A DNA stretch of 36,432 nt from Actinomycetota bacterium (GTDB taxonomy: Bacteria; Actinomycetota; Acidimicrobiia; Acidimicrobiales; Ilumatobacteraceae): contig WLJO01000025.1 in assembly GCA_009701715.1 (NCBI GenBank), forward strand, positions 1 through 36,432. The letters are read 5' to 3'. A program made the position numbers and the translations under genes. Every line of letters begins with the position of its first letter. Positions within the stretch are counted from its first letter, which is position 1. Below, piece by piece: positions 34,984-36,432 of this stretch. The notes below the pieces were generated by a model. It was not told the DNA's origin, searched no databases, and worked only from the letters and a program-made list of their open reading frames with translations.

Positions 34984-36051
34984 TCAGTGCGTGGCGATGC
35001 GTGTGCGGAGCCATTCGGTCGGTACCACCCCGACCAATCGGTTATCCGTCCACACGGTGAGGACCGGCATCAGCGGACTCACGCGGGCGAGCGCGTACAC
35101 GAGGGACTCGTCCGGTCGAGATCGAGCGAGGTTGCCTGCGGGGACCATGAGCGACCCCAGCGACGTGGTGCCCCGTTGATCCTCGGGCACGCGTTCCATT
35201 CGTGACTCAGTGACAATGCCCATGAGGTTGCCGTCGGGGTCGGTCAGGGCAACAACACCGGCGGAGCCGATACGGGAACGCTCCCAGAGCATGGTGGCGA
35301 CGTCGGTCTGCGGTTGTGCCCCGGCGATCCCGAACCACGTGAGGTCCCCGACGCTCATCCCGGCAAGGCGTCTGCAGGCCAATGCTGCCTGACGCTGCGT
35401 TGCCGCATTGACCGCGAGGAACACGCCGGTGAGCGGCACCATCAGGCTCCCGATGCCGCGGAACGCGAGGAACGCACCCGCCCCGGCCACGGCGGCGCCG
35501 AGGACCACGCCGAGTTGTGCCGCTTCGCCGCGCGCACGGTAACGATCTCCGTGACGCGACCAGCGCCACGCCCCGACGATGCGGCCGCCGTCGAGCGGGG
35601 CTCCGGGCAGCAGGTTGAACGCGGCGAGCACGGCATTGGTGAGCCCGAGCCAGAACAGCACACCGACGGCAACACCACGCACGTCGAGCAGGTGGAGCAA
35701 CGAGGCCCCGCCCATCCCCACGCCACCGAGGGCAGCGCTCATGAGCGGCCCGGCAGCGGCGATCCATCCTTCGGCCTTGGGGGTCGGGGCCTCAGCCCCG
35801 AGCGCAGCGATTCCACCGAGGCCCCACAATGTGATGCGTTCGGTGGAGACGCCGAATCTCCGAGCGGTGAACGCATGGGCGAGTTCGTGCATGAGCACGG
35901 AGCCAAGGAACAGAAGGCCGGCGAGGAAACCGACGAGCGGTCCGGCAACGCCACCGATGTTGAAGCCGACCAGTGCGATGATCACGGCGGAACTCCAGTG
36001 TGCGTGCACCGGAATGCCCCGGATCGTCAGGATCCTCGTACCGCGAAGCAT
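34984..36051 (-). CDS. Site-2-type membrane zinc metalloprotease (M50) with CBS-like tail
   Basis: A 355-residue membrane protein of the SpoIVFB/Rip3 group of M50 proteases. The HEXXH zinc motif is HELAH at 55-59 within a transmembrane helix. The third zinc ligand lies in NLLPGAPLDGGRI (about 145-157). Transmembrane segments occupy roughly 20-50, 88-140 and 175-215. From about 235 the protein is soluble and contains two CBS-like halves (VGDLTWFGIAG..., MGIVTES and LVGVVPTEWL), which in this family bind adenine nucleotides and regulate cleavage. Such proteases release membrane-tethered regulators, though the target is unknown. It starts 16 nt after the stop of the CrtI-like gene and is probably co-transcribed with it. 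Confidence 0.9.
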   Translation of the reverse strand: MLRGTRILTIRGIPVHAHWSSAVIIALVGFNIGGVAGPLVGFLAGLLFLGSVLMHELAHAFTARRFGVSTERITLWGLGGIAALGAEAPTPKAEGWIAAAGPLMSAALGGVGMGGASLLHLLDVRGVAVGVLFWLGLTNAVLAAFNLLPGAPLDGGRIVGAWRWSRHGDRYRARGEAAQLGVVLGAAVAGAGAFLAFRGIGSLMVPLTGVFLAVNAATQRQAALACRRLAGMSVGDLTWFGIAGAQPQTDVATMLWERSRIGSAGVVALTDPDGNLMGIVTESRMERVPEDQRGTTSLGSLMVPAGNLARSRPDESLVYALARVSPLMPVLTVWTDNRLVGVVPTEWLRTRIATH

Positions 36052-36067
36052 GATGGCTTTCTAGCGC

Positions 36068-36432
36068 TCAACGGCGCCCATCGGTGATCACCCGGGCACA
36101 ATTCCGTCCGCTCGCACCCCAGACACCTGCGCCGGGGAAGGTTGCGGCGCCCGTGAGATAGAGACCGGGGACCGCTGTCTCGTAATGCGTGAGTTCGGGG
36201 TTCTGGTTCCGCAGAGCCGCGAGCGGTCCTCCCGCGAACCCGGTTGCGTGGCCGAGGGGCATGTTGAACTCGGACTCGTACCGGTCCGGTGTCATCGCTC
36301 GCCAGTCGCGAACCCCGTCGAGGAAGCCCGGCTCCACGAGCGATGAGTAGGCCTCGAGCCAGCGCCGTGGCTCCGGCGATCCCTCCCACCCGCCCTGCAG
36401 GTCGTACGGCGTGAACAGGACCTCGAGGCTGA
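36068..36432 (-). CDS. CrtI/phytoene desaturase-like NAD(P)/FAD oxidoreductase, C-terminal fragment
   Basis: The frame is open from the window edge to the stop TGA (36070-36068), giving the last 120 residues or so of a larger protein. The ending holds MPLGHATGFAGGPLAALRNQNPEL and VPGLYLTGAATFPGAGVWGASGRNCARVI (core LTGAATFPGAGVWGASG), the FAD-contacting C-terminal motif of the CrtI/amine-oxidase-like family. Similar proteins desaturate carotenoids or oxidise other lipids, and the substrate cannot be told from this part. An internal GTG at 36337 is not the true start because the sequence upstream of it stays open and family-like (EVLFTPYDLQGGWEG). Confidence 0.85.
   Translation of the reverse strand, partial: SLEVLFTPYDLQGGWEGSPEPRRWLEAYSSLVEPGFLDGVRDWRAMTPDRYESEFNMPLGHATGFAGGPLAALRNQNPELTHYETAVPGLYLTGAATFPGAGVWGASGRNCARVITDGRR

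Overview
The window is a gene-dense, high-GC stretch with no rRNA, tRNA, CRISPR array or insertion sequence that I can see. Its left half keeps the actinobacterial order tlyA-nadK-recN-...-pyrG-NUDIX-xerD-...-scpA-scpB-rluB, the same backbone as the Mycobacterium tuberculosis Rv1694-Rv1711 region, so the organism is an actinomycete (Actinomycetota). Decaprenylphosphoryl-arabinose genes, leaderless-type promoters and frequent GTG starts agree. I infer a non-mycobacterial lineage such as Acidimicrobiia from the differences: murJ beside recN, trpS and an HD gene between xerD and scpA, and no cmk-der after aroA. No direct taxonomic marker is present.

Layout. 1-162: end of a Lys/Ala/Pro-rich basic protein with a perfect 15-bp tandem repeat. 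193-8713 (+): tlyA, nadK, recN, murJ, pyrG, NUDIX hydrolase, xerD and an HD-domain gene, mostly joined by 4-nt stop/start overlaps. 8755-9741 (-): trpS. 9856-12135 (+): scpA, scpB, rluB. 12186-18213 (+): tyrA and aroA followed, in the same close-packed run, by a four-gene decaprenylphosphoryl-arabinose module (HAD phosphatase, UbiA-type phosphoribosyltransferase, dprE1, dprE2). 18220-19110 (-): AlkA-like DNA glycosylase. 19166-21754 (+): an atypical crotonase and a two-domain FAD oxidoreductase. 21818-29351 (-): a six-gene operon with a dipeptide/oligopeptide-type ABC importer (binding protein, two permeases, two ATPases) ending in an acyl-CoA synthetase. 29550-34396 (+): a branched-chain-amino-acid-type binding lipoprotein followed by a three-subunit molybdenum hydroxylase of xanthine-dehydrogenase type. 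34477-34974 (+): a purine-type phosphoribosyltransferase. 34984-36432 (-): a site-2-type membrane metalloprotease and the C-terminal part of a CrtI/phytoene-desaturase-like oxidoreductase cut by the window edge.

How the genes work together. The left half is housekeeping: rRNA modification, NADP and CTP supply, DNA repair, peptidoglycan precursor export, chromosome resolution and condensation, and aromatic amino acid synthesis. The DPA module makes the lipid-linked D-arabinofuranose donor for a cell-wall arabinan. The right half looks catabolic: an importer co-transcribed with a CoA ligase suggests uptake and CoA activation of a carboxylic acid, and the binding protein plus Mo-hydroxylase plus phosphoribosyltransferase suggest scavenging of purines or another N-heterocycle. 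Substrates cannot be read from the sequence.

The points most worth a second look are the DPA module with a HAD enzyme in the phosphatase slot, a DprE1 with Thr at the benzothiazinone-target Cys, TANNNT boxes 7-11 nt upstream of several first-gene start codons, a perfect 14-bp palindrome overlapping a candidate -10 box at 29499-29512, a pair of strong hairpins between the importer's binding-protein and permease genes, and a crotonase lacking both hydratase glutamates. I do not see a clearly unprecedented system.
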